Shown here piece by piece: positions 36,601-46,800 of a stretch of 64,000 bases of DNA. Origin of the DNA: CAYYNP01 sp964472545 (lineage in GTDB: Bacteria; Planctomycetota; Planctomycetia; Pirellulales; Thermoguttaceae); contig CAYYNP010000013.1 of assembly GCA_964472545.1 (NCBI GenBank), positions 7,213 to 71,212 of the forward strand, given 5' to 3'. A program made the translations under genes and the position numbers. Position 1 is the stretch's first letter. Every line of letters begins with the position of its first letter. Below the pieces are notes generated by a model that saw nothing but the letters and a program-made list of their open reading frames with translations, was not told the DNA's origin and did not search any database.

Positions 36601-37676
36601 TGGATCACGCTGGCCAAGGTGCGTACGCCACCGCCCACGAAGTCCGATGCCGGATATCCGGTGATCCGCTGAATCGCATCGCTGATGAACTGCATCGTCC
36701 AGTCGCGGTCGTTCTTGCAGCGGTATACGGCGCCGGGGATATCTGCGACCAGTGTGCGGAACCTCTCCTCGTTATCCCGTAGCGCCTCCTCGGCCCGCTT
36801 GCGTTCGGTGACGTCGAGTTGCGTTCCCCAGGTCCGGACGACCCGCCCCTGTTCCAACAGGCTGACCCCGGAGACCAGTCCCCAACCGATCTCCCCGGAT
36901 TGTGTCACCGCAGGGAGTTCCACACCGTTGAAGGCGTATCCCCCTTCAATCCACGCTCGGATGACCTCCCGCGCAGTCTCTTCGTCTCCCCCGGAAACTT
37001 CGACGTAACGACGGCCGATCAGTTCGGCGGACGACGAGAAACCGAATGCGCTGGCGTACACGTCGTTGCACTCCTCCACGACCGCATGATCGAACGTCCA
37101 ATCGATCTGCTGCTCAATGGGAAGGCCGGTCGGCAAGGGAGGGTCGATCTTGTAGCACCAGATCCCCTGCAGGCTCGTGGTCGCGATGCTGCGATAGCGC
37201 TCTTCGCTCAGACGTAACGCGTCCCTGGCCCGCTTGCGTTCGGTGATGTCGACGATTGTCCCCAGAAGTAGGTTCCGACCGTCCGTCGGCAACTTCGCCA
37301 GGCTTACCTCAACGGCCCGCTCTTCACCGCTGGAATGCCGGCAGGTCCACTCGAAAGTCGTCGGCTCGCCTTGCGCGGCACGTGTGATGATCTGTTTCGC
37401 CTTATCGGCCGAGACGGAGCCGTCGGGTTGGTGCACCGGGCTGATCGCGTCCTGGGCGACCGACAGGAATTCTTCTCGGCTGAGGCCAAGCAGTTCCGCG
37501 GCCCTCCGGTTGCAGTCGACGTGCCGCCCGGATTCGGCGTCGACCAACATCATACCGACGGGGCAGTGCTCGAAGAGCATCCGCGACGACGCTTCGCTCT
37601 CCTCCGGCCCCGCAACCGTCTCCAAGGTCGCCGGCTCTTCGATCGGCTGAGCTTTGCCGTTTTCGCTATCTTGCAT
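33675..37676 (-). CDS. Cytoplasmic multi-PAS/GAF sensor histidine kinase (FixL-like)
   Basis: A 1333-residue kinase with no membrane segment. Seven PAS/PAC units lie at about residues 30-155, 156-300, 301-430, 431-552, 553-678, 679-804 and 962-1088; most end in the PAC signature DITERKRAE or DVTERKRTE. A GAF domain separates the last two (about 808-955). The HisKA H-box is GIAHEVNQPLYAIRNF with His1113, followed by an HATPase_c domain with LLQNACEA (N box), DNGRGLP (G1) and GLGIGLAIANTIVEAHGG (G2). The layout is like FixL-type kinases that signal to LuxR-type regulators, and the partner regulator overlaps its end. The number of PAS units implies several small-ligand or redox inputs; no haem- or flavin-binding residue was assigned. 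Confidence 0.95.
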   Translation of the reverse strand: MQDSENGKAQPIEEPATLETVAGPEESEASSRMLFEHCPVGMMLVDAESGRHVDCNRRAAELLGLSREEFLSVAQDAISPVHQPDGSVSADKAKQIITRAAQGEPTTFEWTCRHSSGEERAVEVSLAKLPTDGRNLLLGTIVDITERKRARDALRLSEERYRSIATTSLQGIWCYKIDPPLPTGLPIEQQIDWTFDHAVVEECNDVYASAFGFSSSAELIGRRYVEVSGGDEETAREVIRAWIEGGYAFNGVELPAVTQSGEIGWGLVSGVSLLEQGRVVRTWGTQLDVTERKRAEEALRDNEERFRTLVADIPGAVYRCKNDRDWTMQFISDAIQRITGYPASDFVGGGVRTLASVIHPDDREEVWQVVQRAVGDNEPFSLEYRILHANGGIRWVLERGRGVLSEDGAIEYLDGVILDITERKRAERALQESEANNRAILNALPDMMFRLTRDGLHKDFYASSRNQLFVPPEDIVGRGLGELLPADTADKYLHHIAQCIDNDSMEVFEYRLRFSEVDQRDYEARMVPHEAGDVLAIVRDVTKRKQAEVALRASEEQYRSLFEAANDAIFVMDGELFVDCNPQTLQLFGCTAEQILNKPPDRFSPPRQPDGRDSREKALGLLAEAYGGRPLFFEWRHYRYDGTPFDAEVSLNRFELGGRFLVFAIVRDITERKRTEVELLRSEARYRAIVQDQTELICRNLPDGTLTFVNEAYCRYFGKDYDELVGHRFIPLVHPEDESVVHEHFASLSRANPVATYEHRVITADGEARWHQWTNRAILDEDGQLVEFQGAGRDVTERKRTEETFRSVVAGTSGAVGEAFFQNLVQNLASALGVRYAMVAETAGPGPDSAATLAVWAGHGPADNFRYDLAGTPCANVTIEGTCTYPNNVQRGFPEDQLLIDMGVEGYMGTPLRDSAGNVIGLLAVLDDRPMEEAPLTESLLEIFSIRAAAELERMRAEEALRESEEAIRAVVETSQDWIWSIDVNGVHTYCNPAVEDILGYRPEELVGHNSLDLIQTEDREYVQRNLPKWIAQRRGWRDLVIRWQHKDGGWRYLESNAVAIFDTQGELLGFRGVDRDVTERRQTDERLRQMQSQLAHVARLSAMGEMVAGIAHEVNQPLYAIRNFAEAGANLLAASDGTNLDELREWNAGIGRAATHAAETVKRLRAFARRTESKRSFCPLEEILDESIQLVAFEARRRSIAVRREQPEVSPTVYVDRVETQQVLVNLLQNACEAAEEGLQEKPEIAIRTEIAGDFVNVSIADNGRGLPSGEDLRIFDAFVSTKPNGLGIGLAIANTIVEAHGGELRATANRDAGATFHFTLPVIEEGQADGR

Positions 37677-37804
37677 GGCACCGGTCTCCCAAGCCGCCGC
37701 GGCGCGACATGCCCATCTTTCGGTTGCCGACTTCAGCCAGCCGCGCGGCCGTCGGTCTGTCCAACCGGAACTGGGCTATAGCTCGGGCTCAAGAAGAAGT
37801 CAAT

Positions 37805-37829
37805 ACACCCCCGGCAACGCGGGGGGTGT
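37805..37829 (-). terminator. Possible terminator hairpin after the giant gene
   Basis: ACACCCCC (37805-37812) and GGGGGTGT (37822-37829) form an 8-bp stem with a 9-base loop, 60 bases past the stop of the giant gene and upstream of the kinase. There is no clear T-run, so it is a moderate candidate. Confidence 0.45.
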
Positions 37830-37890
37830 GTCGAACGTGCCGAGCGGACGGAGCCGACGCAGCACGAGTGCCAATCAATTACGGGGCCGA

Positions 37891-40800
37891 CTACGGCCAA
37901 TAGGTCTGCAACAAACGGTCGACGGCGTCGGCCACCGGGTCGTGCTTCTCGGGCAACTCCACCGGGCCGTCGGACGGATCGTACTCGGAGAGCCAGGCCA
38001 GATCGGCGAACGGGGCGTCGTGGCCGTCGGCCTGTTCGGCATGTTCCTCGATCATGCCTGCGGGGTCCGGCAGGTCGATCAGCTTCAACGCGTTGAAGAA
38101 GAACGCCGGGTTGTTCCGGGCGATGATCTGGTCGGTGGCGTTGACGTTCTTGTCGCGATCGTAGTCGAATTGATCGTCGATCGGGGCCGGGTTGAAGAAG
38201 AAGTGGGGGTTGTTCCGCGCGTCGATCTGGTCGGTGGCGTTGACGAAGGCGTCGGTCGGCGAATTGCCGCCTTCGCCGATCGCGTTGCCGTAGTAGAAGA
38301 CGTCCGAATCGAGCAAGCCCGTGTTGGCAGTCGCCAGCACCGAAACCTGCAGCCACTGCTTCTGGATCGCGTTGTCCGCCCAGATGATCGTCGCGCGATC
38401 GGAGCCGTCCACCCCGTCGCCGGGCCGTACGGTCACCGAGAGCGGCGTGGGCGCCACGGCCCAGCCATCGGGATTCTCGTCGTTGCCCACGTGGAACTCG
38501 AAGTCCGCGGCGCCGAGGTTGCCGTCCGCGAGGTCCTGGATATCGACCATGATCCCGTTGATACCGCGGCTGTAGCTGGTGTAGTTGACGAAACTGGCCT
38601 CGCCGCCGGGCATCAGCGCCGCCTTGTTGATCGCCACCGCGCCGTCGTCGGCCGCGTTGGGCGCGGCGTTGTTGCCGTCGAAGGCCGAACGGTTGTAGAA
38701 GACGTGGCGGCCGACCACCTCCGCGTCGTTCTCGCCGGTGATGGTGACGGTGACCGTCGCCGTCGTCGGACCGCCGCGGTCATCGGTCACGGCATACGTG
38801 AACGTGTCGGTAGCCGTCTCGCCCTGTCTGAGGTCCTCGAACTGACCGGCCGGATCGTAGCTGACGGCGTTTCCGACGACGCTCACCACTCCCCCTTGCG
38901 TCCCTTGCGTGACCGACACCAGCCGCAACGTGTCGCCGTCCGGGTCGGTGTCGTTGGCCAAAACGTCGATGCTCACGGCCGGTCCGTCCTCGTTGGCCGC
39001 GGCCGTATCGTCGGCGGCGTTTGGCGGATCGTTGAGCACGATCGTGCCGTTGGTGATCTGGATGGCAACGCCGGCGAAGTCGGTATCGCCGCCGAGCGTG
39101 CCCGCCAGCAGCAGGTCCCAGGAACTGACCGGGTCGCTACGGAAGAAGCCGGTCGTGTCGACGACGACCGTACCCAGCAGACCGTCGGCGGCGACGGTGC
39201 CGGCCGCTGTGACCGTCGTCATGCCTTCCCATAGCGGGAACGGATCGGGGTTCGGGCCGTCGCCGTCGGTTTGTCCCACGTTGTTGGGACCGAAGATGGT
39301 CCCCGCGAGGATATCGGCGTTTGTAATCGCCGGGCCGAGAGTTCCGCCGACTTGCGGACCGCCGTCGCCGACCTGCACGTAGAAGTTCAGGCCTTGCACG
39401 TCCTGGCCGCCGGTCACGTAGACTTCGATCGCCTGATCCGTCTCGTTGGAGCGCAGGTAGTGCGTACCCACGACGACCTGCGGGCCTTGAACGTCCACGC
39501 CGTGGATGGTCACGGTAACTGTGGCCGTGTCGGTCCCGGCGGCACTGTTGATCGTGTAGGTGAACGTGTCGGTGGCCGTTTCGCCGGCGCCGAGGGCGTT
39601 GAAGCTCCCGTTGGGGTCGTAAGTGACGTCCGTGCCGTTGTTGATTACCGCCCCGCCGCCTATGCCCTGGGTGACCGACGCCACGGCCAGCGGGTCGCAA
39701 TTCGGACCGCCGTCGTTGGCCAGCACGTCGATGGTCACCGACGCGTTTTCGTCGGTGGCAGCCGTGTCGTCGACGGCGGGGCAATCCGCGTCGTTGATGA
39801 CGATCCTGTGGTCCTCAACCTCACCGTCTTCGGCCGGGCCGGTCGGCCCCATGTTGGCTTGGCTGCTGATACGGAAGCGCGCGAACGTTGTGCCCGTGAC
39901 GGCGCTGGCCGGCACGTTCACGTTGATCGTCTGCGTCCCGGCCGGTACCGAAGCGGCGATGATCTGCTCGGCGGGGTCCCACTGACGATTGCCGTCGAAG
40001 TCGATCCAGCCTTCCAGGGCCCCGCCACCGCCGTTGACCTCGACGGTGATCGTGGCCGGTTGGCCGGGCACCAACACCGGGATGGTCACACCGTTCTCGT
40101 CGTCGTTGCCGTTGGCGTCGTCGCCGGTGGCGGTGGCGTTCGGCTGGCCGTCGGGCTCGGCGTCCGGCTTGTCGTCGGCGTCGCCCAGCCAGGGACCACC
40201 GATCCTGTGTCGGGCTCCATTGTCCGCCAGCAAGGTCGGATAGCCGACGCCCTGGTCCAGCACCGGCGCATCGCCAAAGTCCAACTCCGGCGGCGGTTGG
40301 TCGTCGTTGAGGATTGTGCCCAGGCCGGTTCCGTCGGCGATGGTCACCCGTGGATCGGGCACCCCGCCCATCCGGGAATTGGTCAACTCGACGGTGAAGG
40401 TCTCGTCGGGCTCGAACTTCACGTCGCCGACGACCTCGACGATCACCGGGGCGTATGTGGCACCCGGCACAAAGCCCAACGTGGCGGCTAGGGCCACATA
40501 GTCGTTATCGGCCGCCGTCGCCGTGCCGTCGACGGTGGCCACGTCCACCTGCACGGCCCCTTGGACCGGGGCGGAGAGCGTCAGGCTGAAGACCAGCGAC
40601 GTGGTGCCGCTGTCGCCCTCGAACACACTAACGTCGTCGATCGACCACTGGGCCGTATCGTCGTTTTGGATCTCGCCGGAGGCCGCGGGAGTGACGATCT
40701 GGGCACCGCCGGAGGCGTTGCTGAGCGTCACGGTGAAGCCTTCGTCGTCTTCCACCGTGAGGTCACCTTGGACGTCTACAGTCAGCACTTTGGAGGTCTC

Positions 40801-43800
40801 GCCGGGGCCGAAGGTGACGGTGCTACCGGGCAACGTTCCGCCGGAGAAATCACCCGCGTCGGCCGGACTGCTCCCGCTGCCGGCCACTGCGAAGTCGACG
40901 CTCGTGGCGCCGCTGACGTCGCCGGTTCGCGTTACGTTGAACGTAAACGGAGTGACGCCCGAGTCGCCCTCGAGCTTAACCGCGTCGCGGGCGGCGATCG
41001 CCAACTCGGGCACAGGTTGCACCTCGTCGAACGTCAAAGCAAACGCCATGTCGATCGAGTCTCGCTCTAAGCCGTGGTACGGATGGCCCTCGGGATAGCG
41101 CAATTCCTTCCACTCGCGCGGCAACTCGTTGCCGGCGTCCCACACGGCGTCGTCCATGAAGTGATCGGGCCACCGGCGGGTCTTCCAACCGAACTCGCCG
41201 CCGTCGGTCTTCACGCGGACGTCGAGCCAGTAGACAATCGGCTCGTCTTGCGTGCCCTCTTGGATGAAAGCCTCGCGCGGGTCGATCAGCACGTCGTAAC
41301 GCCAGATCTCCGTGTCGCCCTGGCGAATCAACTCGCCGCTGAGCGGGTCCCAGAAGTGCTCGGCCTCGGGCAGCCTGGCAAACAGCGACTCCTCGAACTG
41401 GCCGGTGACGAACTCCTGATGCCAGAGTTCCTTGTCGGGCTTGGAGTACTCGTTCTGCGGATCGGTCCCGTCCGGACCGACGGGATCGTCGCTGTGGATC
41501 CGCAACTCGATCGTGACGATTTCGCCCTTCTCGTCGTGCTTCCAGGAACCCCAGAAATGGACGTCGGTCAGGAGGCTCGTTTCGGTACAGAGGAAGTCGT
41601 CGGCCACGATCCGCATGTCGTCCACGCGGATATCGATCCCGGCCGGCGTGACGTCGGGCAGTTGCAGCCACTTGACGTTATCCGGCAAGTCGGCGATATG
41701 CACCACGTGGTCTTCCACTTCGCCGTCTTCGGCCGGTCCGGTCGGGCCCATGTTGGCTTGGCTGCTGATGCGAAAGCGGGCGAACGTCTGGCCCGGAATC
41801 GCGCTGGCCGGCACGTTCACGTTGATTGCGTGCATACCGGCGGGCAGCGAAGCGGCAACGATCTGTTCGCCGGCCGACCAGATGCGGTCGCCGTCGAAAT
41901 CGATCCAGCCTTCCAGCGCCCCGCCGCCACCGTTGACTTCGACGGTGATCGTGGCCGGTTGGCCGGGCACCAACACGGGGATGGTCACGCCGTCCTCGTC
42001 GTCGTTGCCGTCGGTCAGGTCGTCGCCCAGGGCCATGGGATTCGGCTGGCCGTCGTACTCGCGGTCCGGTCGGTCGGTATCGTCGCCCAGCCAGGGGCCG
42101 CCCAGTCCGTGTCGGGCGCCGCCGTCGGCGAGCCGCGTGGGATATCCCGCCGCGCCGGTCACCACCGGCGCGTCGCCGAAGTCCCAGCGCGGCAGCGCGA
42201 CGTAAATCACGCGATCCAGCACGACGTCGGTCAAGTTGCCCAAGGGATCGTACAGCGGGATCGGCCCGTCGGCCTGGTGAGTTTCGCCCGGCGCCGACGG
42301 CTTGTGGTCGAGCATCCCCCGCAACTCTAGCGGCAGTTGGTTGTGCAGCGTCTGGCCGCCCACTTCCACGTCAACGAAGACGTCGAAGAAACTATTGATC
42401 GTGCCGGAACTGGTAAAGGGCTGCACGTCGAGGATACCCGGGGTGTTATTGACCTTCTCCTCCATCTCGCCCATCGATCGCGGGGTCGAAGAGAGTCTCA
42501 CGGCTACCGTCCCCAGCGTGGGGCTGGTCCCGGTGAGGTTCATGGCCACGATCTCAGCTTGAACCTCGTCCAGCCCGTCGGCGTCGACGTCGGCCGCTTC
42601 GCCGTTGATGCCAACGTTCACGTGCCAGGTTGACGGACCGCTGAAGTCGATCGTCTCGGTGCCTGCTTGGGTGCTGAATTGCACGCGGACGATCGAAGAC
42701 TCGAAGTGGTCGATCTCCGGTCCCCCGATAACCTGCACATGGTAGTCTTCCACTTCGCCGTTGTCCGCCGGGCCGCTGTAACCGAGGCCGCCCTGGGCAC
42801 TGAAGCGGAACCGCGAGTAGGTCCCGGCGGCTGTGGCCGCGACGGTGGCCGGAACGTTGACGGTCAGCGTATTGGGACCTGCAACCAACGGCTGGCTGGC
42901 GAAGATCTGGTCGCCCGCCTGGGCCCAACTTCCGTCGGCGCCGAAGTCCATCCAGGCGTCCAACATGCCCGGCTTCGAGGCGGTCACCACGACGGTGGCC
43001 GGCCGTCCGCCAACCAGCGTGCTGAAGATCACGCCGTCTTCGTCGTCGTTGCCGTCGGCGTCGTCGCCGTTAGCCGCCGCGGTCGGCTGGCCGTCGGTTT
43101 CCGGATCGACGGAGTTGCCCAGGAAGAACCTCGAATTCGGCACGATCGCGTGGCGTGCGCCGTCGCTGGCCAGGAGCGTGGGGTAGCCGTCGGTCACGTC
43201 GTCGTTCTCCGGCGCATCGCCGAATTCCCACACCCGCGGCACCTCCTGCGTGGTCAACGCGAAGGCCATGTCCCACGACTCGGCCGGCGTGGGCCAGTAG
43301 ATCGGCTCGCCGGCGTGGAAGGCGTCCGGAGGCAGCGAAAGCGTCATCTGGACGGGCGCCACCGACGGATTCCACGTCTGGCCGCCGTCGACGGAAAGCT
43401 CCGTAAACACGTCGAAGAAGCTGTCGATCGAAAACTGGCCGTCGCCGAGATCCGTCAGCGTAGTGCTGCCGCGCGACGGCAAGCTGGGCGATTCTCGCAT
43501 CATCACGCCCGACGGGGCTCCGCTGAGATCCATCGAGAGAATCTCGGTGTGGACCTCTCGCGAGCCGTCGGGGCCCTCTTCGCCGCCGTCGACGCTAAGC
43601 TCGACGAAAACGTCGAAGAAGGAATCGATCTGGAACGTTCCGCCGCCGTCGACGCTGAGTTCCGTGAAGACGTCGAAGAACGAATCGACCCGGAAGTTCT
43701 CGCCCGGCGCCGGCAGGGAAATCTCGGGCACGTCGACCCGCACGTTGAGCAATTCAGCGCCGTCGAGGCCGGCAAACTCGGCTCCGCTGCGCGATTCGTA

Positions 43801-46800
43801 GCGACCACCGTTGGCCAGCGCGGAGACGCCGATGTTGGGATACGGAATGGGGATTGGCCCGGCGGGCGGCGCGGGAACGGACAACGACATGCGCACCGGC
43901 TCGGACGCCGGCACGACCGTGGCGTCGTCGACGCGGACGTCGAAGAACACGTCGAAGAAGCTGTCGACGACGAACTGGCCCGAGTCGCCGATCGGCGCGA
44001 TCGTCGTCTGGCCCCGCGACGGTTGGCTCGACGACACCTGCAGTTCCAACGGGCCGTCGCTGCCGCTGAGGCTCATCGAGACGATCTCCGTATCGAACGA
44101 CTCCGCTCGGCCGGTGAGCGGAGTTGTATTGGTAACGTCGAGTTCGACGAAGACGTCGAAGAACGAATCGACCTGGAACGTCTCGCCGCCGTCGACGGTC
44201 GTGGTCACAAAGACGTCGAAGAAGGAGTCGATCCGTGCGGTCTCGTTTGGCGGCGGCTTCGGCAGCGGCTCCGAACTGACCGCGATCATGTTCACGTCGA
44301 CGAGTTCGACGCCGGCCGCGGCAATGTCGATCCGGTCGGTCGACGAGTACGAGCCGAATCCTATCGGCAAGGCGTCGGTTTGTACTATCGACCGGCCGTC
44401 GGCCAACGACGGCGCGCCGGATTGCAGCGACATCGGCAGGCGAATCGCCTGGTCGGCGTCGACCCACGTCTGGCCGCCGTCGACGGAGAGTTCCGTGAAG
44501 ACGTCGAAGAAACTGTCGATCTGGAAGGTGCCGAACGAGACACCGTCCTCGCCGGAGGAGCCGATGTTCGAGACCGTCAATTGCCCGATCGAAGCGCGGT
44601 CGGGATCTTCGCGGACGACCAGGCCGCCGAGGTCGCCGGTCAGCGACATCGAGACGATTTCCGTCTCGAACGTGCCGCCGCCGAGGTTGCTCACTCTCAA
44701 CTCGGCCAACGATTCGTTGTTGGGCTCGAAAACCACGTTGCCCAGTTGCGGCCCGCCGGCTCGTAGTTCCGTGAAGACGTCGAAGAACGAATCGACGAAG
44801 GCAGTTTCTCCGGCTGCCGGAAGTATCGAAGGACTCTCGGCGCTGCCCGAGAGACTGAGGCTGACGAGTTCGATGGGCACTTCGGCGTAAGTCGTTCCCT
44901 CGGCGGAGCGAAAGACGCTATCGGCCGGCGGGAACGTCGTGACGGCCGGGCCCGGCCGATCCGTCTTGGGAACGACCGGGTCGAAGATCCGCACCGCGTC
45001 GTCGGGGGCCGGGGACTCGATATCCCGCGGGCGCGTCTTCCATCCGAACGGATGCGGCACGTCGGTACCGTCGGCGTAGACCGCTGCGATGCTGATCCAG
45101 TAGATGTGCTCTCCCGGCTCTTGCCAGAACCACTGGTCTTCCGGCACGTCGTACTCGAACAGGTAGGTGGCGTCCTTCGGCGCGTTGGCCGCGCGAGGGT
45201 CCACGTCCCAGCCGACGAAGTTGAAGCGGTAGTCTTCCGTCTTCGTCTCCCAGATCAGCTTGCCTGGATGACTGAACGAGTCCGTCGTGTCGTCGGCCGG
45301 CACATCGGTCCAAATGCCGATGTGGAAACCGGCGGGCATCTGCGGCGGATCCTGCTCTTCCCAGCCGACGAACGAACCCCACCAATGCACGTCGGTGACC
45401 GGTTCCGCCGTGACGCAGAGCCAGTCGTCGGCCACGATCTGCTGGCCGCCGTAGACCGAGAGTTCGTCCCATCCGTTGTAGTAGACGCTGTGATCGGTCG
45501 GAGCGTTGATCACGATCAGGTCGAGGTCCTGCTTGCCGGTCGCCGGCCAGGCGACGGGATCCGGAGGATTCAAAAAGCCGGTGTAGAATTCCGATGCGGT
45601 CAGATACGCTGCCAAGCCGGCCCCGTTCATACCGGTGGGGAGTACATTGCCAAGGTCGTGCGACGCCACGATCGCGCCCGTGTAGGGCGGCGCCCACGAG
45701 ATCTCGGCCGCCGTGTCCGTCACGAATAGTTGGCTGCTTGGGAAGGAAGCCGTGCCCGGGGCAGCGAACGTGCCCGGGCCGTTTTTCAGTACGAAACCGG
45801 TGATCTGACCGGGGGATAGGTCGCTCGGGTCAAGCCTGACGTTTCCGGTAGACGCGTCGTAGATCAGATCGGCCCGATTCGCATGGTCGACAAGGCGGGG
45901 ATCGGAGGTCGTAATCTGCTCGGGTGGCTGCACCCACTTGGTGCGAGAGACGGTGACCTTGTGGTCCTCCACCTCGCCGTCCTCGGCCGGCCCGGTAGAA
46001 ATCAGCGGGCCTTGGCTGTTGATGCGGAATCGGGCGAAAGTATCCCCGATCTTCGCCGAGGCGGGAACCGTGGCCGGAATCAACTGCATCCCGGACGGCA
46101 ACAGCCCGCTGAAGATCTGCTCGCCGGCGTCGGTCCAGTCGCCGTCGGCGTTGAAGTCGATCCAGGCGTCGACGTAGCCGCCGGTGGTGGCCGCAGAGTT
46201 GACCTCCACGGTAATCATCTGCACGGTGCCCGGCAGCAGCGTCGGGATCCGTACGCCGTCTTCGTCGTCGTTGCCGTCGGTGTCGTCGCCCAGCGCGGCC
46301 GGCTCGGGCTGGCCGTTGGTATCGGCGTCGGGCTTGTCGGTGTCGTCGCCCAGCCAGGGGCCACCCAGCGCGTGTCGGGCCCCGTCGGCGGCCAATAACG
46401 TCGGGTAGCCCGCGCCTTGGTCCAACACCGGCGCGTCGCCGAAGTCCAATTCTTCGACCACTTCCCCGATCCGCACGCGATAATCCTCCACCTCGCCGTC
46501 GTCGGCCAGGCCGGTGGGGAGCGTTGGGCGTACGGTAGCGATTCGGAACCGGGCGAACGACTCGCCCAGCACCGCATCGGCCGGCACGTTGACGGGTGAG
46601 GTGTACGTTCCGTCGGCCACCCAACGGTTTACGACGAGTTCGGACGGCTCCCATTGGCGATTGCCGTCGAAGTCGATCCAGCCGTAGACCCAGACGAGGT
46701 TCGGCGCTCCGCTGACCTCGAAGGTAATGTCTGCCGACTCACCCGGTACCAGCGTCGGGATGACCACGCCGTTTTCGTCGTCGTTGCCGTCGGTGTCGTC

